Positions 36,230-48,234 of a stretch of DNA of 64,000 nucleotides are shown here, piece by piece (within the stretch, counting starts at the first letter, position 1; each line of letters opens with the position of its first letter). Origin of the DNA: Sphagnum magellanicum. Its lineage: Eukaryota > Streptophyta > Sphagnopsida > Sphagnales > Sphagnaceae. The notes under the pieces were generated by a model, which saw only the letters and a program-made list of their open reading frames with translations, made no database searches and had not been told where the DNA came from. The DNA is taken from the NCBI GenBank assembly GCA_021904315.1, contig CM038910.1, positions 20,780,256 to 20,844,255 on the forward strand, in the 5' to 3' direction. Made by a program: the position numbers and the translations under genes.

Positions 36230-39200
36230 TGAATTTCAAAAGAAGGAACCCCTAGACACTGACAAGCATGTGGGTTTTCATACAGGACTCCAAACCAGTC
36301 ATTTGTTTTTCATTTTTAAGTGTCGCAGTACTGACGAATATCCCCACACAGATTCAGTCATAATTCGCGAAATTGGCAATACTGTTCTCTAGGAGCATTA
36401 AAAATGTAGCCAGGACGCATACTTGTGGCGATTTGCTCCTTAAAAAGGAGCACAATCTGGCAAAATGAATTTAAGAAAAAAGGGGATTGTGACCAGAAAA
36501 TTTGGGCGGTGTCTCCTTTTTGGCGAATTTTCGCCAAAAAAAAAAAAGGCTGCTCCAAACAAACTGGCTCATTTCCAAGTGCTGGTAAACCACTTGTAGT
36601 CACCTCTCACACTTCACCAACTTCCTCAATTTGCATTGTACGTAACTGAGAGCTGCATTGTTTCTGATACAATTCATCACATGAGATGGATTGATGTAAT
36701 ACACTCATGTGTTCCAGTGAGTGATTGTCTGGAACTGAAATATTAGTTAACATTTGTGAGAGAAAGGAGGTGCATTGCAAAGGGCAACAGAGCAAGCATT
36801 GCCCATCCCTAGGGCTGTCAGTTTACCACAAATTTTCATTAAAATCCACGGTACACAACAGGGGCCACATCGTCGCTGGTGCACAGGTGGTGATGTTCAA
36901 TGGTTACTTGAGGGGTTCTGACAAGTACCCTTAAAATACACACCAACACATTTTTACAAATGTCCTGTGAACATGAAAAAACAATTTATAACATGACTTC
37001 AGCAAAGGAGGTGGGTAAGCTCTCTATCCATGTGCCTAAAATTTAAGTGCAACAGTAACAGAACTCAGATAATTTGTAATCAACACATGTATATGTTTAA
37101 AACTTAAATCCTTCTCTCTTCATACTAACAGGGGGCTTAACTCCACAGTTCATATGGAACTTTGCTAAGTTAATTTGTGAAAGAATCATCGTTAAATTTT
37201 TTTAAAAATTTGTAAAGAAAGAAATCACTTTAAATTGAATAAGTTTTGCTCTGTTGGTTCAAAAATTGAGAAATGACAAATGTGTACCCTGTCTCATGGA
37301 GGCAGTTTTGGTGGTACCAAAAGTGGAGTTTGGTACTTGAGAGTTTGGGAGGGTCATGATCAATGGTTTGTTTTGGGTGAATTTTACATTCTGGTGATTG
37401 GTAAAAAAATCAAATGCAAATGCTACATAGGTCTTTTTGGGATTTTTTTTGCAAATTTTGCCATATTTCCAGGGGAAATTGTTAAAAGTTGCCATGTTTA
37501 GATATTACATTCATAAAAGTTATCAATACAAAATAAGATTTTGAAAAAAAATTTACAACCCATCTAGGATATAAATTTTTAAATTGGGTGACTTTCAAAA
37601 TGTGAGGAGTTTTCTCTTTTGGGTTGGGCCAATAAAAATGGGTCAAGCCAAAAAAAAAAAAAAACAAAAAAAAACTTGAACTTGATAGGCATCCCCAGTG
37701 CCCATCTAATTCCCATACCCACATAACAAGGCCTTTCATGTTGAAAACAAATTATTTATTTTTAAAAATTATGAAAATTAAGGTTGGTCACATCAAAATT
37801 TAATAGATTGAAATTGGGTTTAATTTTGTGGAATAATAAAATTTCTGAAATTGCTAGATTTTTATGGTTAGTTTTGAGTGTGCACAGAGAATTTTTGAAG
37901 GATGATTGAATGTTTATACTTCATATCTCGCTTGTAACAAGACAGTGAAGTCTTTATAGGGATGATTTCTATATTTTTAAATCCTTTTATCAGTGATAGC
38001 TGTTAGGCTGCAGAAGTGATTTCCTTAAAAAAGCACTGGTCACATGTAGTGTGGAACTTGGACATTGACAGAATGCATTAAATGTATCCATAAAGTGAGG
38101 AACACAGCAGCAGAAGTCCAAGTTTGGTTATAAAGGGGTGACCTTAAAAAGAAACCTGCAAAAAAAAGTACATGACCATTAAGGGGGGTGAAACTGAAAA
38201 GACCATCAATTTTTGTGGTGATTTGACATCATCCCGTCTTCACCCCTCTTTCCTTTCTCCCAAAGGCCTCTAGTGTTGTTACATATATTTTCATTGCTCC
38301 TACATGTACCGTTACAATAATTATTCTCGAACCCTGTGCATTAAATTGCTAAATTTCAACATTTCATACCCAGATTTAATGCAATTTCATTACTTTGTGG
38401 ATACCACTGATTTGAGGTTGAAAGAGGGGTTTGGGGGTGAAAGGAGGTCCAAAGACAGGGTGAAGACAGGGTGCCTTTATGGATATCTTTATGGGCCCAT
38501 GTTTTTCCAACTTTTTGGTTTGTTTTTTAAAAATTATGTTTTGGGCAAACCTGTTATGCATGTACAGGAATAGAATGCATAAAACACTCGACCTGGGTTT
38601 TTTTTTGTCCCTTCACCCAAACTCCAAATTGCCTAATTTCCAAGCGCTAATAAACTAAGTGTACTTCCCTCCCACTTCACCAACTTCATTAATGAGCATG
38701 ATACCTGTCACCCTCTACTATAATACGGGACCTCAAGTGTTGCAATGTACTAGTGTGTATGAATGAGTGATTGTCAGGAACTTATATAATAATTAGAATC
38801 TGTCAGAGAAAGAAGGTCAGTTTCAAAGGGCAAGCAGCTTGCCTTGCACATCCTTCACGCCTGGGCCCTGGTACTTCACCCATTTTCTCCAGGGCACCCC
38901 CTAGGCTTAGACCTAGTTTTTTCCCAACTGGGGGTGGTGGATAGGCCACGTCAGGGTAATAGGGTTTTGTGGATTTTTGTTGTTCCCATCAAGTTTTCAC
39001 TTTGTTCTCATCAACCTTACAATTGGTTCCCCAACGTGTTTCAAGTAGGACCTCACTTTGTCCCATATGCTTTGCCCAACTTCATGCTCTTAGAATTGGG
39101 GGCAAAAATTGGACTTATATGTTTGAGGTGCATACTTCTGTATTGGGGGAGTCTCCAAAGTTTGGTAAATTGTCCAGGATGGGCAAATCAAAGAGACTCA

Positions 39201-39430
39201 TGCAAAATTCAATTTTGAACTTTAAATGCACCGTAAACAAATTAATAAAACAACATTCTAAGTATGGAATTTTAGTGAATTTGGCTAATGAAAAGGCCCA
39301 GACCTCTACCCATATGGTGGTTTCACTTCAAAAACACCCCCAAATCATGGTAGACCCTTACACTTATCTGGTCACAATGTGCCAATAAAAAGCACGCTAA
39401 TAGTATATTATGTATAGGGGAACCCACAAA
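36230..39430 (+). repeat. Repeat element R, copy 3
   Basis: A third direct R copy, interrupted near its left end by a small hAT-like element (36296-36552). It ends at the boundary with unit B. The extra 3' part, 39020-39430, is shared with copy 4 and with the flank of unit C (57650-58060), showing that R plus unit were duplicated together. Confidence 0.6.
36296..36552. mobile_element. hAT-like MITE with 8-bp target site duplication
   Basis: About 257 bp flanked by CTCCAAAC at 36288-36295 and 36553-36560. The element starts CAGTCATTTGTTTTTC and ends as the reverse complement of CAGCCTTTTTT, so both termini begin CAG, as in hAT elements, which also make 8-bp target duplications. R copies 1 and 2 preserve the empty site (CTCCAAACTGG). 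It contains a perfect 11-bp-arm hairpin at 36517-36540. A related copy with a damaged right end lies at about 56048-56308. Confidence 0.65.
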
Positions 39431-40155
39431 GCACCCTGGTCAGGGGTTTCCTGTTGTGGCACCCTCAAGGTTCACAAGAGGAACCCCTGACAAAGGCACC
39501 TTCACCACAGCAAGAACTGAGGTAAGTGTGTTTGAAACAGAGTTAATAACCCCAAAAAAATGCCTGCAGCTAGCGATCTTTCATGGCATGAAAAACCTTT
39601 CCATCCAAGGCTTTTCACAAACTCGTCCCTGTAAGTCCTGTTATGTAAAGTAATCCACCCTTCAAATACACTATAAAGCTTTCCTGAGGTTGTCCTCCTC
39701 ACATGTTCTACCACAATTTTTTTTGACAATTTTTTGTTTTGGTACCCTTTTGGTGGGAAGGAAAAAACTTATAGTTAAAAGTATTTTTCTTTGTGTTCAG
39801 AAGATTTAAACTTTTCTCACACCCGATAGAAGGAAAAGTAATAATGAACCAAAATCACAATCCTTTGAACTGGCGAGGGAATATTGTCTCCATCTCTTTC
39901 AGCAAACCACTCACAAAGTCCTGCATGTTACACCATCTGGATGAGCCATTTGCAATCCACCTTTACAAACTTTGTATGATCCTGGATCCAAGTGTACTTC
40001 CGTACATTGCACACATGAATTAGACAACTCTAGAACAAAAATACACTACTTCTTACAACTTGTCTCCAGGAGCATAAAACTATTCAATTTCCTGGCTTTG
40101 GAGATGGACATGAAAGCAACCACCAATATTTCCAGAGCACATGAGAAGCACATAC
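39430..40155. other. 3' flank of unit B, conserved but not identified
   Basis: Sequence shared with unit C (58060-58784), partly with A (5240-5543). It continues beyond the last recognised UBP exon and may hold further decayed exons. Short minus-strand frames such as CNVRKYTWIQDHTKFVKVDC are shared among copies, but no family was recognised. Confidence 0.35.
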
Positions 40156-42890
40156 TGGTCACACTCGTACTTGTTGGCACCATTTGACAGTTCAGTATCT
40201 GTGAATTGAGCAAGAGCATCCTCCACGGACTTAGCATCACCTTGCATATCCACAAGAAGATCCATCATGGGTTCATATCCATTAGATTCATGCAGGCACT
40301 GTATACACTTCACCTGACAGCAGAACATCAGAAAAGCACCCATATTAACCCTCTTCCTTCCCTACATCTTGAAGGTTTAAATAGGCTTAACTAGTTCTAG
40401 AACAATATGAATGTCTGATCAAAAAGTAAGAGACCAAGCAGATCCAGACTAAAGAAATCCATGACACACCAGATGGACATATGCATGTAGTGGGTAGGTC
40501 AACCAGAGTACAGCAGTTCCTGCATTGGAAAGATATCTTCACTTTAGTCTTGGGACTAATACCTGTGATTGCAGACACCCACCAAAATAGTGGTGAATAA
40601 GTGTTGTCTCTCAAATGGAATCATCAAGAGACTTCTCTGCAATAACCTTGTCCAAGCAAATCATTTGCATCAACTCAATAGAAAACCTGAAATCACACAT
40701 ACAATTCATATGTGCTCAGCACGTCTCATCTTTCCAGCTCTCAGGTTAGACATTTAGAAACTCTAGAAATCCTAGACAGTAGATACTCCCATGACTGGCC
40801 CTTTCTGTTTCTTGAAGAAAACCCTCTTTTTCATGTGAATTCACCTACTGGACCCGATTGTTCAGTCAGAAGTGACTGGAAGACAATAGAGCTCAGGCCC
40901 ATTTACAACATTCAATTCCAACCAAAACTTTGCAAGGAAACAAATTATCTGTATCATCCTTCTTGGCATAACCTAGGGTCTGTGAGGTGGCAGATTCCCT
41001 ACTATCTTCTGCTCAGATGGGATTGAAAAGCAGTAAATTAGCAGATTGATATTGGAAACAACCTCACCTAATCTTCGCATTTGCAGGACAGAAGTACATC
41101 TATCTGAGAATACCAATATGTTCTTCCAGCAAAAAGAGATGCATGTGTCAAAGAAATACTGAGGAATTCCACCAATAGCACACCAACACCAACCACCAAT
41201 GAAACAAAGGATGGAGCAAAAGGGGGGGACAGTCACAACTAGTATGGAACTCCTCTTTACCTTATTCCACATGGTCCACGTAATGATCCAGCATTTAACA
41301 TGCTTCTGGGAGGCTTTTCCATCTGCTTAATTTGCCCACCTCAACTGCAATCCACACTCTCTTATTAAGAACCATAGAGGCTACCCAAATATTGTCTGTG
41401 GGTTGGAAAGGGCAAAACCAAAAGTGGAAATGAGCTTCCAGGTTAGTTTCTCTCAACAAACCTTCTTCGGCTTGGCATGTTGTTGCCCATCCACAGTCAA
41501 AGATGGCAGCTTTTGTTGCATCAGAGTTGGTCCATCAGGATTCAACAACACTTGTGCTGGTGGTCCTACCTCATTCACATTGCTGCCATCTGTGAAGTCA
41601 ACGAAGACCTTATGATTCTCACTCCTTGAGCTTCCAGGGCTATGCACCTCAGAGAATGTCCAACTATCAGTATCTAGGCTGCCTGTTTTGGGACCATGGC
41701 ATTCAAACTTGTGGACAGCAACAATGCTGCATTTGACATTCTGTACAACTGGACATCCCCCAAAAACGTGACCAAGTGTATGCTCATGAACTGCATATAT
41801 CATCATCAGCAAACCAATTACATCAAGGCCATATGGGTATGACCCCACAATATGCTAACCCACATGATGACATTCCAGAGAAGCTCTAAGAACTGGACAT
41901 CCCCAAAACACAACCAAATCATAAGTTCATAAACGGCATGTATCATCACCAGCAAACCAAACACATCAATCAATGCCATGGGTATGACCTCACAACATGC
42001 CAACCCACATGATGACATTCCAGACAACCTCTGCCCACATCAACACAGTGTGTTAGAAAAATGCATACCAGTAATGCACCTGCTTGCACTGCTTGTGTCA
42101 TATTTTTGTTGATTTCCCACATACAAAATAAAAATATTGACCTGCACGCATCTGCTACTTCTTCTTAGGCTACACTGCTCTTGGTACTTCTCCTTGCTGC
42201 TGCTGTGCCTTGTCTACACTCTTAGTGTGGTTTGCTAGTTCCTCTGCCTGATTTCTGGGTTTAGCTTCCAACAGCTGTTTCTTTTAAGGGTTAGCTTCTA
42301 GCTCAGCCTTTTGCTGCTGCTGAAGATAAGCTGCTTCTTCCTCAGCCATTTTCTGGCTCTTAGCCTCCTCCTCCTCCTCAGCCTGTCTTCTCCTACCTGC
42401 AGCTTCATTCCCAGCCTGCTTCCTCCCTTCAATCTCCAATTCAGCTTGCTTCCTAGCGTGAGATTCTTCCCCTTCCCATTTCCTGTTTGCAGCTTCAAGC
42501 TCCACCTGCTTCCTAACGTGAGCTTCATCCTCTGCCTGTTTCCTGTTTGCAGCATCAAGCTCCACCCCCTTCCTCTTGTTGACAGCTTCCAACTCTGCAT
42601 CCTCTCTGAGTTTAACTTCAGACTTCGTCTGCTTTCTGTAGTCACCTTCTCCTCTTGCTCCTACTGCTCCTCAACATCGGTGTTCAGCTCTGGAAATGTC
42701 TGACTGCTTCAACCTTTTGGATTCCTCTTCCCACCTGCCGGACTTGCTCCTCTATTGCCACGCACTGCAGCCTAAAAAACTCTTCTTCTCTCGCCTTGTT
42801 GGACTTCCATGAGCACAATAATCACAACAAATTGACCGCTATAAGGAGAGGCAACAGCACAGCTGGGATCTCAGAAGAGGAGTCTACATT
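40156..42890 (-). pseudogene. Degraded plant UBP15/16-type ubiquitin-specific protease, copy B
   Basis: Same order as copy A but with more of the middle kept. The membrane segment near 42890-42810 contains TGA at 42824-42822. A coiled-coil ORF ends at 42284. A MYND-finger end is recognisable at about 41760-41690 (TECQMQH, then HKFECHG), but 2 bp are missing between the halves near 41724, shifting the frame. An exon 40686-40563, bounded by AG and GT, gives ELMQMICLDK to FGGCLQSQ with an in-frame TGA at 40613-40611. The next exon, 40313-40156, gives VKCIQCLHESNGYEPMMDLL to NKYECDQ. Family members also have Cys-box and His-box segments; neither was recognised. The stop and frameshift make it a pseudogene unless it is heavily re-spliced. 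Confidence 0.7.
42284..42634 (-). CDS. Charged coiled-coil ORF within UBP-like locus B (no ATG)
   Basis: Same 10-residue repeat ORF as at 6424-6798, but the start ATG is ACG here and one 10-residue unit is missing (VELDAANRKQ follows directly). The frame otherwise stays open to the same stop. Without an ATG it could only be read as part of a larger transcript. It is probably a non-functional remnant or an internal exon piece. Confidence 0.35.
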   Translation of the reverse strand, partial: KQTKSEVKLREDAELEAVNKRKGVELDAANRKQAEDEAHVRKQVELEAANRKWEGEESHARKQAELEIEGRKQAGNEAAGRRRQAEEEEEAKSQKMAEEEAAYLQQQQKAELEANP

Positions 42891-42952
42891 CTAAGAAATG
42901 GCATGTTTGGACAGAAACCCCAAGATTCAATCCCTCTAGTGTACAGTCCTAC

Positions 42953-45900
42953 CTAAGGTGGACATGGGAATCCATCCAGTTCCCCAACATAAATGCCTTG
43001 GTCAAAATGTTTTTGACAGATCCATCCCAATTCTCCTGTTTGTCTCCCATGTGTGTCCTTGTAGACTACCCTTTGCAACCCAAATTGTGTCAAAATGTCT
43101 TTATCCTTCAGAAAGTTCACCAACCATTGCTCTGCAGAAACACTCTCTGCTGTTCTGATGGCAGATGCCTCATCCCTCACAAGCTTTCCAGGGGTGACAG
43201 TGGCCCAGTCAATTGGTGGGTCTTTTAGCACACCTTCACCAAGCGCAACAACAGCCTTTCCATATTCCACTTTAGGATTTGGAACCATGTTCCCCAGCCC
43301 CATTGTAATGTGTGCTCCCACTTGGACAGCCAACAAAACCCATTTCAACCCCTCCTTCACCAACTCGTGAACTTTCTTCCAATTCTCATCTTGGAGGATC
43401 ACTTGACAACCAGCTTGTCCTTCAACTATGTGCTCCTGTCCCTTGTATTCACAAAGTAGATGAAGTTGAAGAGCTTTCATCCCTGGAACCAGTTTTGTGA
43501 TCAATTTTTGTTTGAAACTGACATCTCCTGTTGTGAAGAGTACAATGCGTGGAACTTGCCGTTGTGAGGAGTTTACAATCAAGTTGTGGATGAATCTGGT
43601 CAATTGTAAACCTTCTTCCCTCAGAGCTAGTTCTCTCACCTCCTGATTCTGCTCTTGTGAAGGTTCTTGCGTGATGTTCTTCATGTTCACTGATGTCTTG
43701 GAAGAACTTGATGTTGCCCAGCCTCTTGTTACCATAGCAGCTTCATCATGGACACCATCAACCTCATCAATTTGCAACGCTTGTTTACGTCTTTCCACTA
43801 CCTCCTCTCTCTCTCTCCTGCCCATCAGCTTAACAGCAAATTCATTCTCACAAAGAATCACATTCTCCCCTTGTTTCAACGGACACCATGGGTGTTCATA
43901 TTCATCCCCATGAGAAGAAACATTTTGCTTCAACTTTTCCAAAAGCACAGATTGGTCTTGTCGCTTCTTGAAAGACATGCACTTTTTCACACACATTGTG
44001 CGAATAACACCTTCCACAAGTACAACCCCCTGACATCCATCTGTGGCAACACAACGTTCTAGAATTTTGTCCATAATATGCTCATGAACAATATCTAAAG
44101 CGTTGTCAAAACTCTTGGATTCGGAGTGTACCAACACATCAATGTGGGTGCCCACATCTGCATTGTAATCCACCACAACTTCTACACCATTGAGCATTAT
44201 ATAAATGAAGTTATTTTTGGGTTCATACAAGGCTCTCATGTTCATGTCCTTCTCCAACTTTAAGAATTGGTTGTGCAAAAATACCTGTAGGAACATTAAT
44301 CAATCTCAAAATCAAAGGCAAAATCAAATGAAGGACCAAATTAACTTGAAATTGAGAGCTTCAGGAATGTAGATCATTACAGGGTCTTGCATTAGTCTTC
44401 TAAATTATTTGGAATTTAAGTTGGCATTCCCCACATGAGTTTGACCGCAAAGTTCCCCAACTCAACTATTCGGGAATGGGAACAAAGTACCTGCAATCGA
44501 CAAAAGAGACCTCGAGGTATGAATGTATGCTCTGGGTCAGCACATTGGAGCCTCCTTCCGAAGTAGATGGATTTCTGACTGATATGTGACCAATTCCATG
44601 AGCCTGCTGCTTGACCAACATCCAAAATTGTTGGGATGAACAATTTGCCAACACCATGAGACCTGGTTGTGTCCTCAAAACACAACTCTAACCTCAACAT
44701 AAGGTGCACCAAATTCTGTGCTGTGACATCCAAGGCACATCCAACATAACCAAGCTCACGAGAAGATTTCAGTGAATCAACCAAAATGTTTTCCAAGTAT
44801 GCCCTTGATGTGAAACCATCTGGGTTTGTTGCGGTGGCCAGTTTACTGCGATCATCACTTAGCTTGATCAGGTGACCCATCACCCGATGGCAAAACCAAT
44901 CCAGATCCACAACTAGAAAGTCAAGATCTTCAAAGTAGATGACATCTCCCGAATTGTGCATGCTTGTCGCCACTGCTTTTTGCCTTGCTTCTACCATACT
45001 TCCTTCAGCAGTTACTTTGACCAACCCTGGCAAATCTGTTTCCTGGCACAGATCTGAAAAGGTTTTCCAATTCATCATTGGACTTTTTGGATTTCTCACC
45101 ATCCAACCCTTCAAGGCTGATCTCACATCACTGCACACCTTATACACAGGTGGCAATGCTTTGAGAAGAGTTACAATGTTGTCTTCAATAACACTAGCCA
45201 CATTGCTACCTGATTCAGTAGAAAAGCCCTCAACAGCAATTGGTTCCGACCACACATCCAGCAATTCTGCAAATTGCTCTTTCAAACTTGTGACACTCTC
45301 CTGTGCTCGAGCAACAAGCCCAGGGACTTTGTCAGAATGAGTCAAGACCACGATCACCTTTGGTTTGAAGGAAATTGTCCGTCGACTCTTGGAAGCAATG
45401 AATCGAAGCCAATACTCCAACTCTTTCTCAATCTCTATGGGTAGTTTAACCTTCTCCTTTGAAGGGGTTCCCTTGTCTCTCAATACATATGGACTACAAA
45501 CTAGAAGGAACAAGGATGGGTTACCTGTGTCGCTTAGATCAGGAAGCATGAAATAATGGAACCCATGGAACTCTTCCTGACCCCCCATGTCCCAAATAGA
45601 CCATCTAATCCCTTCACTACTTTTCAAGCTATGTACCTCAATTCCACGTGTGCGGTGTGTAAGTTGTTTGCCTCCTTGGATTAGCCGTTGACCCCCATCA
45701 ATCTTCTTCATCATGAAGTCTTTGCAGGGATTGAGAATGCTCTTGCTGATCATGCTTCTGTGTTCAATGGAACGGACCACTGCCTTTCGCAAGGTTGTTT
45801 TGCCTACATAATTCCACAATAAACAGGTGCATTCATGTGCCAGAAACAGAAGATGCAAAAATAAGATTCTACTATGAATCAGTCATAAATAATGTTCATG

Positions 45901-47103
45901 TGACAACATGATTCAGGCAACGACAAAGTTTCAAACACAAACACATTGATGTCCTCTAGTTCAACCAAGATAGATTTAAGACATACCGGCATATGGAAAG
46001 CCGCAAAAAATTACTCTTGCAGATGTTGGCTCGGCCATCTCCAGCTCCTTGAGATGTAACTTCTTGTACATCTCATTTTTTCGTAGTTGTTCCTTGATGG
46101 CCAAACCCTTGCCCTCATGATCCAAAGGAGTTCCACCCAATTGTATATCTTTCAAGGTGAAATTGACCAGTAGAACATCCATGATGGCAGGAAACACAGA
46201 GCCCTTTACACCAGCACAACCACGTAGGTTTAAGGTTTCGAGGGAATGGTTTTCTACAAGTGATTGTATCAGTTCTTGCGCATCTGATTCACTAGCTAGA
46301 GAATCTATCCAAGAAAGAGACTTTATGGAAGAATTTTTCCGAAGCATCCTTGCAAAGTTAGCACCAACTGAGCTCATAGCAGGAGTCATCCTTGCAGAGG
46401 TAACACCAACTGAGTCCATATCAAGAAGTTCCTTAATGCCAAGAGCGGTGAGTGTAGAGTTGGCTTGGTGCCCATTTTCGTCCATAATCAATGGTTGGAC
46501 AAGTTCCTCCAAATCTAATTCCATACGATTCGGCATGCCTAATTGAAGATGTTGAAGGGTGTGATTCATCTTGAGTGCGTTGCCAAAACCAGAATGCTTC
46601 GTTGTACCTTCAATTCCGAACAGCTGGAGACTGAAACGTTTGAGGCCTGTATTATGACAAAGCATATCCGCAAATTTGTCCAACACATCAATCGGCGTGT
46701 TTCGAGGAGCTATTAGAGAAAACACAGCAGTCACTATGGTATGATTGGTGTAGAGACCTTGCAAAAACTGTCCAATAACATCATGGGTATCTGCTCTAGA
46801 ATCGTCAGACACAAAAAGGGCTTTCACATTAGTGCTCTCGAGGACTATAGACACCAATTCCTTCGAATCATCCCCTCCTGAAAGACTCCACTTGCGTTGA
46901 ACATCTCCATCAACTTGTGGTTCCTCAAGCCAGCCTTCGCTAGAATCAGCTTTGCATTCATGATATGTCATATGCAATTTCATATTTTCCCAAGTGGGAC
47001 CATATTTTTTAAGATTAATTTTAAGCTCTTCCACCACGACATCACTAGCTGTAAGGATTCTCGAAACTTCTTGGACAACATCAATGACGATTACGTCTGC
47101 CAT
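42953..47103 (-). CDS. TRN1-like: TORNADO1-like LRR-Roc-COR (ROCO family) protein, copy B
   Basis: Exons 47103-45987, 45803-44491 and 44284-42953, with GT-AG introns of 183 and 206 bp, predict 1253 residues. Intron positions and phases (1 and 0) match copy A. Walker A GFPYAGKT is at 368-375 across intron 1, DMGGQ at 444-448 and THSD at 527-530. By eye about nine in ten exon 2 residues match copy A, but the LRR exon differs strongly at beta-strand positions. Two in-frame length changes set it apart: a direct duplication of about 42 bp in the LRR exon (46346-46430), and loss of 23 residues in the exon 3 linker (near 43625) that A has and C has in similar form. The start is the ATG at 47103 (MADVIVIDVV). 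The frame is undamaged, so it is probably functional. The role beyond a ROCO-type GTPase with an LRR sensor is not known. Confidence 0.85.
45804..45986 (-). other. Intron 1 of copy B, splitting the Walker A codon
   Basis: A GT-AG intron with the same donor (GTATGTCT), acceptor (TGTAG) and phase 1 as copy A. Without splicing the frame ends after two codons at a TAA, so an intron-retained transcript would make an LRR-only protein without GTPase. Confidence 0.85.
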
Positions 47104-47780
47104 GATCAACAAGCCGAAAAGCTTCTAAGTTGAAACTTGAATAACTATAGATAACTTATGCTTGATGGATGATCCACACGGATTTCAAGGTAGACTGTCG
47201 ACCATAGTCCTTCGCAATTCTCACCACGTGTACATCAGCCTGTCACCTTCAACCAAAAGGAAAGAGACCTTTCTCTAGGAATAGCCGCCCTAACTAGTTT
47301 CCTTGCACTCTTAGCTCAGTACCACAACACACACCACTATTTCCACCAACATCCAAACGCAAAGCTCGATTTCTATCAAGCTTCACAACTCTACAGCAAG
47401 TTCATATTGAGACCTAGCTAGTGAAGGATCGCTCTTAAATGTTAATGGTTAAGGAGGAGGAAAGAGGTGGTTGCTAGACTCTATTGAATCCTGATCCAAA
47501 ACACTTCAAGCTCTAAAGCCCGTCGCCTATGCAACAACAATAAAAAAACACACACACAAAACAAACTCCATGGTTAAAGCAAAGGAAGAGACTTGCAAGG
47601 CTTTGATACTCGCATAACAACTCCCGAAAGCACCACCAAAAATTTGAACACAAAAAAGCAACGGCGACAAATGCCTTTGGTAGCTAACACCATAACAATA
47701 GAACCGTCAAACACATGAAAGAGCTAATCGAAAGGAAAAAATGCCCTGCAATGCAGAAACCTCGGTCTCCTTTCGTACAC
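47104..47780 (-). promoter_or_regulatory. 5' leader and promoter region of copy B, with G-box
   Basis: Homologous to 11333-12000. The G-box CACGTG is at 47225-47230. The last upstream ATG seen in copy A has become ATA here, so the 17-codon upstream ORF is absent. The A run of copy A is replaced by a CA/A-rich stretch (47540-47565). Transcription start and TATA box cannot be placed by eye. Confidence 0.5.
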
Positions 47781-48234
47781 AGAGAAACCCTACTGTCCAG
47801 CTCTCTGATTGGGGAGCCACAGTGAACCGGCACCCACCAACGCACCATCCACTGGATGCCCGATATTACTCAGTTTGTGGATGAAACTGAACTGAGTTAA
47901 TATTTGGTTTGACCTTGGTAACCAATTCTCTAGGAAATAGGTTTCATATATAGGTACATAGGTCTCAAAACATGTAACTACGAGGCAAGTAGGTGGACTA
48001 TAGTATATAAATTGGTAAGGAAGGGCCGTTTTGACTACAATCCTACTAACAACCTGCTTGTGGGTTGTTAGCAGATAGGCAGTGGAAAGAAAAAAGCAAC
48101 TGAGCTAACCACCATGGTTAGCAAGGGAACTGGAACCCAACAGATGACTGTTTCCTTATCACTTACCATCCATCCTTCATTGTGTGCGTCGGTGGGTGCT
48201 ATAGTTCAATGTGGCCGTATTTTAGTAGAGCATG

